Origin: Pontiella agarivorans
Lineage (GTDB): Bacteria; Verrucomicrobiota; Kiritimatiellia; Kiritimatiellales; Pontiellaceae
DNA length: 64,000 nt
Reading direction: 5' to 3'
Assembly: GCF_034531395.1 (NCBI RefSeq)
Contig: NZ_JARVCO010000010.1
Location: 248,001 to 312,000, forward strand
Made by a program: the position numbers and the translations under genes. A model generated the notes under the pieces. It ran no database searches. It was not told where the DNA came from and saw only the letters and a list, made by a program, of their open reading frames with translations. Each line of letters starts with the position of its first letter. Within the stretch, counting starts at the first letter, position 1. Below are positions 16,795 to 24,734 of this stretch, piece after piece.

Positions 16795-17514
16795 TCAGAT
16801 GGGTTGAACCAGTTTCTGCAGATTTTTAACCGCGCTGTTATTGACGGGAAGCGGATCGGGGATTCCTCTGAGCCAGAGGAGCGCTTTGCGCTCCTTGATC
16901 TCCAGCCGGTCGAGAGCGGAAATATTGATGAGCTTCTGGCGGCTGATGCGGTAAAAGAGGTTTCCGGGTAACTGCTGTTCCCAGGCGGTCATGGTTTTTT
17001 TCATGACAAACCGTTTCTCCAGGGAGCAAATGATGTGGGTGTAGTTTTCATCGCTTAGAATGGCGCAGATTTCTGAGACGCGGATAAAATAGCGGTATTT
17101 GTTGCGGCAGATCACCACCAGATCATCTTCTTTCAGGACCGGCAGTTTTTCTCCATCGTCTGCCGCAGGAGTGTCCAGCCGGTCAAGGGCCTGACGCAGC
17201 CGGTCGATTGATATGGGTTTCTGGAGATAGTCCAGGGCGTTTACTTCGAAGGCGCTCAGGGCATATTTTTCGTGTCCGGTGACAAATAGAAGTTTCGGGA
17301 GCTGATTAAAACGGCTGATGATATCGAAGCAGGTACCGCCGGGGAGCTCCACATCGAGAATGAGCAGGTCGGCCTCCGGGTGGTCGCGGATCAGCTGCAC
17401 GCCATCCTCCACATCTGCGGCTTCACCGACGATTTCGATGTTTCCGATTTCCTGCAGGAGCCCTTTGAGCTGAACCAGCGCAACCGCCTCATCCTCTATC
17501 AGTAAACATTTCAC
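16795..17514 (-). CDS. LytTR-family response regulator
   Basis: A transcription regulator with an N-terminal receiver (CLLIEDE, phospho-acceptor Asp in LLILDVELPGG, FVTGH switch, YLQKPIS) and a C-terminal LytTR DNA-binding domain (CAILSDENYTHIICSLEKRF...FYRISRQKLINISAL). The start was placed at GTG 17514, directly before the first receiver strand. An open frame extends upstream to 17661, but that would leave only 18 bp to the divergent gene at 17680 and no room for promoters, and its product looks non-native. No partner LytS-type kinase is nearby; the target genes are unknown. Confidence 0.85.
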   Translation of the reverse strand: MKCLLIEDEAVALVQLKGLLQEIGNIEIVGEAADVEDGVQLIRDHPEADLLILDVELPGGTCFDIISRFNQLPKLLFVTGHEKYALSAFEVNALDYLQKPISIDRLRQALDRLDTPAADDGEKLPVLKEDDLVVICRNKYRYFIRVSEICAILSDENYTHIICSLEKRFVMKKTMTAWEQQLPGNLFYRISRQKLINISALDRLEIKERKALLWLRGIPDPLPVNNSAVKNLQKLVQPI

Positions 17515-17679
17515 GGTATGAAGTGATAGCACGACTAACCAAGAACTGAAAAAGGTTAATTGACTTAAGTTGATCCCCTCCGGACTGTCGCTCATCCACC
17601 AAAAAAGGCGGTTCATCAATCCGGCGTGGTGGAAAACTCTTTTATTCCTTAAAAGATTCACAGGTTAAAGGAGAACAAA

Positions 17680-19113
17680 GTGCATCCGGAATGTTTAAAA
17701 AAGGGAATAATTGCCGGGTTTATCGGTTGTGTGGTGTTGCTGGCCGGCAGTGTTGCGGCATATATCCATTTCAGCGCTGGCGCAGATGCCGGTGAAGCCA
17801 ACAGTGGTTGGAGAGCGGGCATGATTGTGGTGGGCGGGCTGTCGGGATTCCTGTGCGCCGGTCTGCTCGGTGCATATTTCTTTGCGTATCGCTGGCTGGG
17901 AATCAGCCGGATCCATTGGCGGCATGGCCGCGCGATGACCATGCTGGATGGCGGAAGCAGCGCCGGCAATAAACCGCAGGGCGAAACGTGGTTTTTTCTC
18001 AGCGTGAATGAATGTCTGTATCTTGTGGCCGTTCTGGCGGTGGTTTCCACCTTGGCAGGATTCATCCATACTATGCGCAAACCGTCCGCATTTGACTGTG
18101 TTGAACATGGAACTGTGGAAGAGCTCCGGCATGTATTGAGCCGGTATCCGGAACAGCTGAGTCAAAAAAACAGCCGGGGATCAACGTTGCTGATTCAGGC
18201 CGTTCGCAGCGGTCGCCCTGAAATGGTGGACTTTATCTTAGTTCGCAGACCCGATATAAATACAGCCGACCGTTCCGGAAGGTCCGCGCTGATGTATGCC
18301 GTCGGGGAACCGGATCTGGTGGAGCTCCTGCTGGAAGCCGGGGCTGCGCCGAATGGGGTGGATCATGAGGGCAACACCCCGCTTTTATTGGCCGTGCGAG
18401 AGCGCTGTGAACGCAGCTGCGCACTGTTGCTCGATCATGGTGCATCGCCGAATCGTGCAGGAGAGCATGCTCAGACCCCGCTGTTTCTGGCGGTGAGTTC
18501 GGGACTGGACGTGTTTGATCTCCTGTTGTGCCATGGGGCCGATCCTGAAGCTGAAGATGCTGCCGGCGATACTCCGTTGCATGCGGCAGCCCGCAACAAT
18601 CATACTGCGGCCGTCCAGTTGCTGCTGCAGTCCGGAATAGATCCTGCAAAACTGTCTCTGCAGGGTTGGTCACCGTTGCATCTGGCTGTCCTCTGCGGCT
18701 CAACTGAAGTCGTCGAGCTTTTGCTACGCGAAGGGGTGGATGTGAATCTGGCCAATACGCGGAAACAGACCCCGCTTAACTGTGCGGTTTATAGCGGCAA
18801 CGCCGTTTTGGTCAAGTTGTTGCTCGAGAGCGGGGCCGACATCAGTTCGGCGGATCAGCGGGGGAATACGGTGTTGCACGAAGCCTTGCTGCATGAAAAC
18901 CGCGAACTGGCCGATCTGCTGATTCAGTACGGGGCGGACCTTGATGTGGAAAATGCGGCAGGGATAAGTCCGCGACTGCTGCTGAAAAAGCGGTGCGAGG
19001 CGATCTATGACAATTCGGTTGCCCAGTCGGGAAGGGCCGACTGGAAAATACAACCGAATTTGATGAATCCGAATTTAAACGGTTTTAGCGGTAATGAAAG
19101 GGATAGAACATGA
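17680..19113 (+). CDS. Membrane-anchored ankyrin-repeat protein
   Basis: A 477-residue protein. Three hydrophobic segments (about residues 9-30, 45-70 and 105-128) are followed by about nine ankyrin repeats (residues 135-440) with repeated G-(N/D/R)-TPL-x2-A and (V/L)-x2-LL-x2-G-A-(D/x) signatures. Ankyrin repeats bind proteins and have no catalytic role. Topology suggests the repeats face the cytoplasm, but that is inference. The start is GTG with aaaggag upstream. The stop overlaps the next gene by 4 bp, so it forms an operon with the coiled-coil membrane protein and the HPt protein and may scaffold their signalling. Confidence 0.85.
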   Translation: MHPECLKKGIIAGFIGCVVLLAGSVAAYIHFSAGADAGEANSGWRAGMIVVGGLSGFLCAGLLGAYFFAYRWLGISRIHWRHGRAMTMLDGGSSAGNKPQGETWFFLSVNECLYLVAVLAVVSTLAGFIHTMRKPSAFDCVEHGTVEELRHVLSRYPEQLSQKNSRGSTLLIQAVRSGRPEMVDFILVRRPDINTADRSGRSALMYAVGEPDLVELLLEAGAAPNGVDHEGNTPLLLAVRERCERSCALLLDHGASPNRAGEHAQTPLFLAVSSGLDVFDLLLCHGADPEAEDAAGDTPLHAAARNNHTAAVQLLLQSGIDPAKLSLQGWSPLHLAVLCGSTEVVELLLREGVDVNLANTRKQTPLNCAVYSGNAVLVKLLLESGADISSADQRGNTVLHEALLHENRELADLLIQYGADLDVENAAGISPRLLLKKRCEAIYDNSVAQSGRADWKIQPNLMNPNLNGFSGNERDRT

Positions 19114-19868
19114 GAGTTAAATCAATGGTCACATCACTCCGTCAGCTCGATGCGCTCCAGCAGGCAAAACTGGCTACGGTGCTCATGGCAGTTGTGCCTC
19201 CGCTGGCATTTTTTTACATCGGTGCGGTGCGGTCGGGCCGGGTTGGGCATGGCCTGCCGTTTTATGCGGAAATCATTGCCGTGGGATGCACTATCGTGAT
19301 TGCGTTCTGCGGGTATCGTATTTTGAGCAAGTTTCCGCGGAATATTGTTAAAATCCGGTCGCATATCCGATCAGCGGTTACCGGCGTGCTTCCGGAGAAA
19401 TTTATTCTTGAGCAGACCATGCACAGCGACGACCTGCTGTATATTGAAAACAACCTGAATGCGATGCTGTATGAGATGAATCACCGGCTTTCCATCATCA
19501 AAGACCGGTTGGCTGCTGAATCGAAACTGCGAGAGGAGTTGGAACGCAAGAGAGAATATGAACTGAAAGCCGAAACCTATCCGGCAGTGCTTCGCCGCAT
19601 GTTCAGGATTTGGCAGAAAATGTCGCGTCTGACGCGTTCACTCAAAACCCATCTGTTCGATCTCAGTGAAGAGGCGTCTTCGCTGAACGAAATGCGTAAA
19701 ATTAATGTGATGGTACAGGAGGTCAGAGAAATCAGTATTGTGCTTGAGAATTTCAAGGAGTTCAGTGAACTTGAAGAGAGTCCGGTGAAAGCCAAGGCGC
19801 AGCCGCAGGTCGACTCAATGTCACAGAATGATACGGCTAATCCGGTTGTGCAGTGCCAGGCAGGATGA
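19110..19868 (+). CDS. Membrane protein with coiled coil, unknown
   Basis: A 252-residue protein. Two TM segments (LATVLMAVVPPLAFFYIGAV and EIIAVGCTIVIAFCGYRI) precede a cytoplasmic part with a HAMP-like stretch and a long coiled coil (about residues 115-155: NHRLSIIKDRLAAES...REELERKREYELKAE), then a helical region. There is no kinase, cyclase or methyl-accepting signature, so it looks like a transmembrane adaptor or receptor stump. The start overlaps the ankyrin gene stop by 4 bp, and its own stop overlaps the HPt gene ATG, which implies translational coupling and a shared function. Confidence 0.75.
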   Translation: MRVKSMVTSLRQLDALQQAKLATVLMAVVPPLAFFYIGAVRSGRVGHGLPFYAEIIAVGCTIVIAFCGYRILSKFPRNIVKIRSHIRSAVTGVLPEKFILEQTMHSDDLLYIENNLNAMLYEMNHRLSIIKDRLAAESKLREELERKREYELKAETYPAVLRRMFRIWQKMSRLTRSLKTHLFDLSEEASSLNEMRKINVMVQEVREISIVLENFKEFSELEESPVKAKAQPQVDSMSQNDTANPVVQCQAG

Positions 19869-20290
19869 CGGATGTGGGCGTTATGATGAATCAGCAGTTG
19901 AATGGAAAATCCTGTAGCACGGAAAGCGGGGCCGTCGATGAACCGCTGTCCCGGATCGAGGGACTGGATTTTACCGAGGGGCTCTATCTGGCCGCCGGAA
20001 ACCGTGAACTTTATGCTGCCATTCTGTCTGCATTCCTGACCAACAACAGCGATGTCGTCGAGCGCGTGCGTGAGGCCTGTGCGGTTGATGATATCGTTAC
20101 GGCAACACGACTCGTTCATTCATTGAAAGGAGCGGCCGGAACGATCGGAGCCATCCGGCTTCAGGAGACATCCCGTGCCGCAGAACGGGCCTTGTCAGAT
20201 GGTGAAGAGCGGGTTGCTGAAGCAGAAATTCAGGACATTGAACGGTTGATAGCTCCTTTGCTGTCTCAGCTTCGTGAAGCATTGGTCTGA
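19865..20290 (+). CDS. HPt-domain phosphotransfer protein
   Basis: A four-helix phosphotransfer protein that carries phosphate on His between receivers. The diagnostic block is RLVHSLKGAAGTIGA, with the phospho-His in VHSLKGAAG, followed by a helix rich in Ala and Glu. The start was set at ATG 19865, which overlaps the preceding TGA (ATGA) and has gccagg upstream; GTG at 19853 and ATG at 19883 are alternatives. A free HPt beside two hybrid or receiver-rich gene sets suggests a multistep phosphorelay. Confidence 0.87.
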   Translation: MTDVGVMMNQQLNGKSCSTESGAVDEPLSRIEGLDFTEGLYLAAGNRELYAAILSAFLTNNSDVVERVREACAVDDIVTATRLVHSLKGAAGTIGAIRLQETSRAAERALSDGEERVAEAEIQDIERLIAPLLSQLREALV

Positions 20291-20374
20291 TCACAGACGG
20301 ATCGGGCCGCATGACAGAAAGCCGTCGTTGAAGATCCGTAGAAAATTACAGGGTTAGAATTTTTTGTTGAAAAA

Positions 20375-20403
20375 TTGATCTGTTTAATTCTTTTCTGTTA
20401 AAT
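20375..20403 (+). promoter_or_regulatory. Candidate promoter for the PAS/kinase operon
   Basis: TTGATC (20375-20380), 17-bp spacer, TTAAAT (20398-20403), in the most AT-rich part of the gap between the HPt gene and the PAS gene. Consensus-based only. Confidence 0.4.
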
Positions 20404-20450
20404 GAAATAAAATCTCAAAAGAGTACTGGTTGCCGCAGGGCAGGAGCATA

Positions 20451-22505
20451 ATGGAATTACAGTTGAGATGCAGATGTTCGGTCGATTCGACCTCTCCCGG
20501 GAGGAGAGTGAGCGAATGTCAAATCCGTGAAAATCTGAAGTCCTCCCGAACATCCGTACACCTTTTCCGGGTGATTTTTTTTCTGGGGTTATGCATTGGT
20601 TATCCGCTTCAGGTTAAAGCGGATAGAATGTGTGGAAAAGCTGTTGGCCGGCTGGTCGATATCGAAGAAAGCAGGGTTTCTGACGGATGGATATCTGTTC
20701 CGGGGTATCTGCAAGCCCGCGCGGCGGGGCCGTTTAAATCTATCGCGGATGTTTCTTTCGGCGAATATGCTCGGTCGCACCGCGTAACGGTAGCAGTGCT
20801 GTGTGTGATTATCGTGTTGCTTTCTGTTTCCGGGTTGCTGGCGTTCTACCTGAATCGCCGGCTGCGGATCAGCAGGGCGCGTCTTGATCTTGCGCTGTCG
20901 GTTGGCGGAATCGGGGTGTGGGAGCTTGATTTAGAAAAAGACCGGCTGATCTGGGATGATCGTATGTATGAGATTTTCGGTGTGGCGCGGGGAGATTTTG
21001 GAGGCACCTATTCCTCGAGTTTGAACTACATACATCCGGACGATGTGGAAAAAACTTCCGGCGAACTCATCAAGCGGTGGAATTCAAGCGATCCATTTAA
21101 AACGTCTTTCCGAATCAACCGACCGGATGGTCAGGTTCGACACATTGCAGTATATGGCAAGGTGGTCCAAATGGCCAAAGGGAAGCCGCAGCGCATAATC
21201 GGCTGTAATCAGGATGTGACCGATCAAGTGCGCAATGAGCAGGCACTGAACAGCTTTTTTGAGCAGTCGACCAATTTGCATCTGATTGCCGGTTTCGACG
21301 GTATAATTCAGCGGATTAATACCGGTTGGGAAATGGTGCTTGGTCGAACGAGTGAAGAGCTGGAAGGCAGTGTGTTTCTCGATTTGGTTCACCCTGAAGA
21401 CCGGGATGCAACCTTGCACGAAATGGAGCGGTTGGCGGCGGGTGAAAGCGTTGACCATTTTGAAAATCGTTATCGGCACCGTAACGGTGAATACCGGACG
21501 ATAGAGTGGTCTTCGGTCGCTACGGCAGAAGACGGATTGGTTTTTGCCGCAGCGAAAGATGTTACCGACCGCAAAAGAGCGGAGCAGTTGGCACAAGCCG
21601 CCCTGGATGCGCTTACAGCAAACATCGCGATTTTGGATCATGAGGGGCGATTCCTTGCGGTGAACCGGATGTGGAAAGATTTTGCCGAGAAAAACGGGAC
21701 TCCCCCGGAAAGTTATGCGGTCGGCAGCTCCTATTTCGCTTTCAAAGAAAGGGTGGGTGATGAGGAAGCCCGGGAGGTCGATCATTTTGTCCGGGGTTTA
21801 CGGGCGGTGCTGTCCAACAGTAAAACGACATTTTCCATGGAATATTCCTGCCGGTTGGACGGTGGAGAGCGATGGTTTGCGGTTCACGTTTCGGCCTTTC
21901 CGGCGACGGATGATTCACGCATTGTGGTGGCGCACATGGATATAACCGAACAGCATGTTGCGCTGGAGGCCCTGCGCCGGCGCGAAAAGGAGTTTCGCCT
22001 GCTGGCTGATACCCTTCCGCTGGCCATCTATCTGATTAGCGGTGATGAGAGGATCTGCGAATACCTGAATCCGGCTTTCACCGGTATTACCGGCTATACG
22101 ATGGAGGACGTACCGTGTGCCGATGAAGTCTATCGCCGTCTCTTTCCGAATGAAGATTACCGCAGTCGTCAGGTGGCCGAGTGGCAGCGCCGCATTGAGG
22201 CTGCAAAGGAGACGGACCGACCTGTGGAACCGCTGGAAACTGAAATTGTCTGTAAAGATGGAGGACGCAGAATTGTGGAGTGGGGGTATGTTCTTATCGG
22301 TCCGAAAACCTATGCCTATGCCCGGGATCTGACAGAGCAGAAGAAAGCCCGTTCGGTTCTGGAGGATTACACCCGGTCGCTGGAACGGTTTAACCGCGCC
22401 TCCACCGGTCGAGAACTGCGTATGGTCGAATTGAAGAAGGAGATTAATTCACTGCGAAAACAATTAGGTCAGGATGAACTATATACCATTTACAGTGGCA
22501 GATAA
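20451..22505 (+). CDS. PAS-domain sensor protein without kinase domain, GRE/ELK tail
   Basis: A 684-residue membrane protein. A signal/TM segment near residues 37-57 is followed by a short periplasmic stretch of about 55 residues, a TM segment near 110-132, then four PAS domains with PAC motifs (GIGVWELD...DVTDQ; LHLIAGFDG...DVTDR; ANIAILDHEG...DITEQ; LAIYLISGDE...DLTEQ). It ends in a charged helix SLERFNRASTGRELRMVELK...LGQDELY. No HisKA, HATPase, GGDEF or other output is present. The periplasmic stretch (GWISVPGYLQ...GPFKSI) resembles only the last part of a PhnD-like sensor domain, so the ligand domain may be deleted. The start is ATG 20451 with caggag upstream. It probably acts through the kinase encoded downstream. 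Confidence 0.85.
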   Translation: MELQLRCRCSVDSTSPGRRVSECQIRENLKSSRTSVHLFRVIFFLGLCIGYPLQVKADRMCGKAVGRLVDIEESRVSDGWISVPGYLQARAAGPFKSIADVSFGEYARSHRVTVAVLCVIIVLLSVSGLLAFYLNRRLRISRARLDLALSVGGIGVWELDLEKDRLIWDDRMYEIFGVARGDFGGTYSSSLNYIHPDDVEKTSGELIKRWNSSDPFKTSFRINRPDGQVRHIAVYGKVVQMAKGKPQRIIGCNQDVTDQVRNEQALNSFFEQSTNLHLIAGFDGIIQRINTGWEMVLGRTSEELEGSVFLDLVHPEDRDATLHEMERLAAGESVDHFENRYRHRNGEYRTIEWSSVATAEDGLVFAAAKDVTDRKRAEQLAQAALDALTANIAILDHEGRFLAVNRMWKDFAEKNGTPPESYAVGSSYFAFKERVGDEEAREVDHFVRGLRAVLSNSKTTFSMEYSCRLDGGERWFAVHVSAFPATDDSRIVVAHMDITEQHVALEALRRREKEFRLLADTLPLAIYLISGDERICEYLNPAFTGITGYTMEDVPCADEVYRRLFPNEDYRSRQVAEWQRRIEAAKETDRPVEPLETEIVCKDGGRRIVEWGYVLIGPKTYAYARDLTEQKKARSVLEDYTRSLERFNRASTGRELRMVELKKEINSLRKQLGQDELYTIYSGR

Positions 22506-22524
22506 CGGTTGAGCGGAGGTGCTG

Positions 22525-24480
22525 ATGCGCAAACATGATAGAATTCGCCGGTTCCCCAAATATCGGTCGGACCGGTTTTCGACGGCTTGGTTTGTCAGTC
22601 TGCTTTACCTGCTGTTCGGGATTCTCTGGATTTCGAGTTCAGATATGATTGCCGTGGCGGTTGCTTCCTCCGAAGAGCAGTTGCACATTTTTTCACTGAT
22701 CAAGGGCTGGCTGTTTATCGGACTCACTACGCTGCTGCTGTGGATTCTGCTGAAAATAGAAACAGGAAAAAACACCGCCCAGCAGAAAAAGCTGGAGGAT
22801 ACGGCGGCACGATTGAAAAGTGCTCAGGCCATTGCGCACCTCGGCAGTTGGGAGCTTTCCGGAGGTGAGGCCCGTCTGATCTGGTCCGACAGCGTATATG
22901 AACTGTTCGGCCTGATTCCCGGAAAATATGAGCCCACTGTGGAATCCTCCATGGCCGTGGTCCACCCGGATGATCAGGAAATGGTCATTGAGGCTTTCAG
23001 GGCGTCGCTGGAATCCGGCAGTCCCTATGAAGTGGTTCACCGGATCATTCGTCCGGATACCGGGGAAATCAGATATCTTCATGAGCGCTGCGAACATGTG
23101 CTTAGAGCCGATGGAACGGTATTGAAATCCATAGGTACGGTTCAGGATGTGACCGATCGGACGGTCCGGGAACAACTGCTTCAGGAACGGGAATTGAGAT
23201 ACCGATCGCTGGTGGAAGATTCCCCCGTTTTTCTCTGCAACTTTTCACCGGATGGAACCATTCTGTTTGTGAACAGGGCCTATTGCGAATATTTCCGTAA
23301 AGAGGCTGAAGAACTCGTCGGAGCGCCTTTTGTCAGATTGGTTTCGGAGGGGTACCGGGAAAAGGTGCTGGCTGGCATTCGATCACTGACCGCAGAACAG
23401 CCGCTGTTGACGCATGAGCATCCGGTACCCCTGCCCGGAGGAGGCCAGGCTTGGCACCGCTGGACCAATCGGGCGCTGTACGATGAGGAGGGTCGGCTGC
23501 AGTCCTATCAGTCGTTTGGCGTGGATATTACCGAAGAGCACTCCAATATTACTGAGCTCAATCAAAGCCGGAAATTGCTGAATGATGTCTTTTGCGCGGT
23601 ACCGGACCTGATGTGGCTCAAGGATGAAAACGGGGTCTATCTTTTATGCAACCCGCGTTTTGAAGAACTCTATGGCTGCAGCAGTGAGCAGATTACGGGA
23701 CAAACCGATAGTGATTTCGTGGGTGTGGAACAGGCCGAAGCGTTACGACGTTATGATCGGAAAGCCGAAGAGAAGGGAGTCGCTACAATCAATGAAGAGT
23801 TCATGACCTTTGCTTCCGACGGGCACGAAGAATTGCTGGAGGTCATCAGGACTCCTCTGTATGACGATGATGGCCGGCTTGTTGGCACGCTGGGTGTAGG
23901 CCGCGATATAACAGTCCGCTCAAAAATGAAAGAGGAACTGGCCAACAGTGAAGAACGGTTCAGGACGATTTATGAAAATGCGCCGGTCCTGATTGACAGT
24001 TTTAATGAAAATGCCGAGTTGGTGCTATGGAATAAGGCCTGCGAGGAAACGTTCGGGTGGAGCCAGGAAGAGGTGAATGCACACGACGATGCGCTGACCC
24101 TGTTTTATCCTGATCCGGAGGTCCGCAATGAAGTGTTGCGAACTTTAACCCGCGGTCCGGATGGCCGTTTCCGTGAATGGAGTCCCGTCACTCGCGATGG
24201 GAAAACGTTGTATATGCTCTGGGCCAATTTCACCCTTCCGGACGGACAGGTAATCAGTATCGGACATGATATCACGGACCTGAGAAAGGTGGAAAAAGAG
24301 CTGAAACAGTATCAGGAGCAGTTGGAGCAGCGGGTTCAGGAGCGAACCGAAGAGTTGCGCCGTGCGGTGAGCCTGATGGCCGGGCGGGAAAACCGTATGG
24401 CCGAACTGAAAAAGGAAATCAGAACGCTGCAGGACAGCGTGGCTGATGCGGAAGGGAAATCGGGAGGATCTCCATGCTGA
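22525..24480 (+). CDS. PAS-domain sensor protein without kinase domain, GRE/ELK tail
   Basis: A 651-residue protein. Two TM segments (residues 21-42 and 56-78) flank a very short external loop. Four PAS domains follow (AHLGSWELS...DVTDR; FLCNFSPDG...DITEE; DLMWLKDENG...DITVR; LIDSFNENAE...DITDL), then a coiled coil (ELKQYQEQLEQRVQERTEEL) and a variant of the shared tail (MAGRENRMAELKKEI). No kinase domain is present. ATG 22525 is chosen because gcggagg sits 5 bases upstream. It begins 19 bp after the previous gene and overlaps the next small gene, so it belongs to the same operon. Confidence 0.85.
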   Translation: MRKHDRIRRFPKYRSDRFSTAWFVSLLYLLFGILWISSSDMIAVAVASSEEQLHIFSLIKGWLFIGLTTLLLWILLKIETGKNTAQQKKLEDTAARLKSAQAIAHLGSWELSGGEARLIWSDSVYELFGLIPGKYEPTVESSMAVVHPDDQEMVIEAFRASLESGSPYEVVHRIIRPDTGEIRYLHERCEHVLRADGTVLKSIGTVQDVTDRTVREQLLQERELRYRSLVEDSPVFLCNFSPDGTILFVNRAYCEYFRKEAEELVGAPFVRLVSEGYREKVLAGIRSLTAEQPLLTHEHPVPLPGGGQAWHRWTNRALYDEEGRLQSYQSFGVDITEEHSNITELNQSRKLLNDVFCAVPDLMWLKDENGVYLLCNPRFEELYGCSSEQITGQTDSDFVGVEQAEALRRYDRKAEEKGVATINEEFMTFASDGHEELLEVIRTPLYDDDGRLVGTLGVGRDITVRSKMKEELANSEERFRTIYENAPVLIDSFNENAELVLWNKACEETFGWSQEEVNAHDDALTLFYPDPEVRNEVLRTLTRGPDGRFREWSPVTRDGKTLYMLWANFTLPDGQVISIGHDITDLRKVEKELKQYQEQLEQRVQERTEELRRAVSLMAGRENRMAELKKEIRTLQDSVADAEGKSGGSPC

Positions 24481-24734
24481 TTAAGCGGTCAACCGGTACT
24501 GTTGAATTTGAACGGGGTTTCCGGGAGAGCAACCGCGCCCGTGAGACGTATGCCTGTCTGCGTGAAGAATTGCTGACGATGTCCATTTCGGATTTACGAG
24601 CACTGTCTGCTGATCGACTCCAAGGGGAGGCGAACAAAAAGACCGGGGCCACTTTTCATGTACAAATCCGGTTCGCGGCCGCGGATTTGCTATTGGAACA
24701 TCGCGTCGATAACCCGGATGGGGAAACAGCATGA
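24474..24734 (+). CDS. Small unknown protein in the kinase operon
   Basis: An 86-residue frame that fills the gap between the PAS protein and the kinase. A good ribosome binding site (gggagg) stands 7 bases before the ATG. It overlaps the upstream gene by 7 bp, and its TGA overlaps the ATG of the downstream kinase (ATGA), which supports real, coupled translation. The N-terminal 55 residues are charged and probably helical (FERGFRESNRARETYACLREEL); there is no signal peptide or known domain. It may be an adaptor or regulator of the kinase, or a remnant of a larger gene. Confidence 0.5.
   Translation: MLIKRSTGTVEFERGFRESNRARETYACLREELLTMSISDLRALSADRLQGEANKKTGATFHVQIRFAAADLLLEHRVDNPDGETA

Noticed and set aside
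17515-17661. N-terminal extension of the LytTR regulator
   Set aside because: The extension lacks a ribosome binding site, has no receiver similarity and would remove the space needed for divergent promoters.
21830-21845. TTCCATGGAA in the PAS gene
   Set aside because: A 10-bp palindrome without the five-base centre; chance occurrence is plausible.
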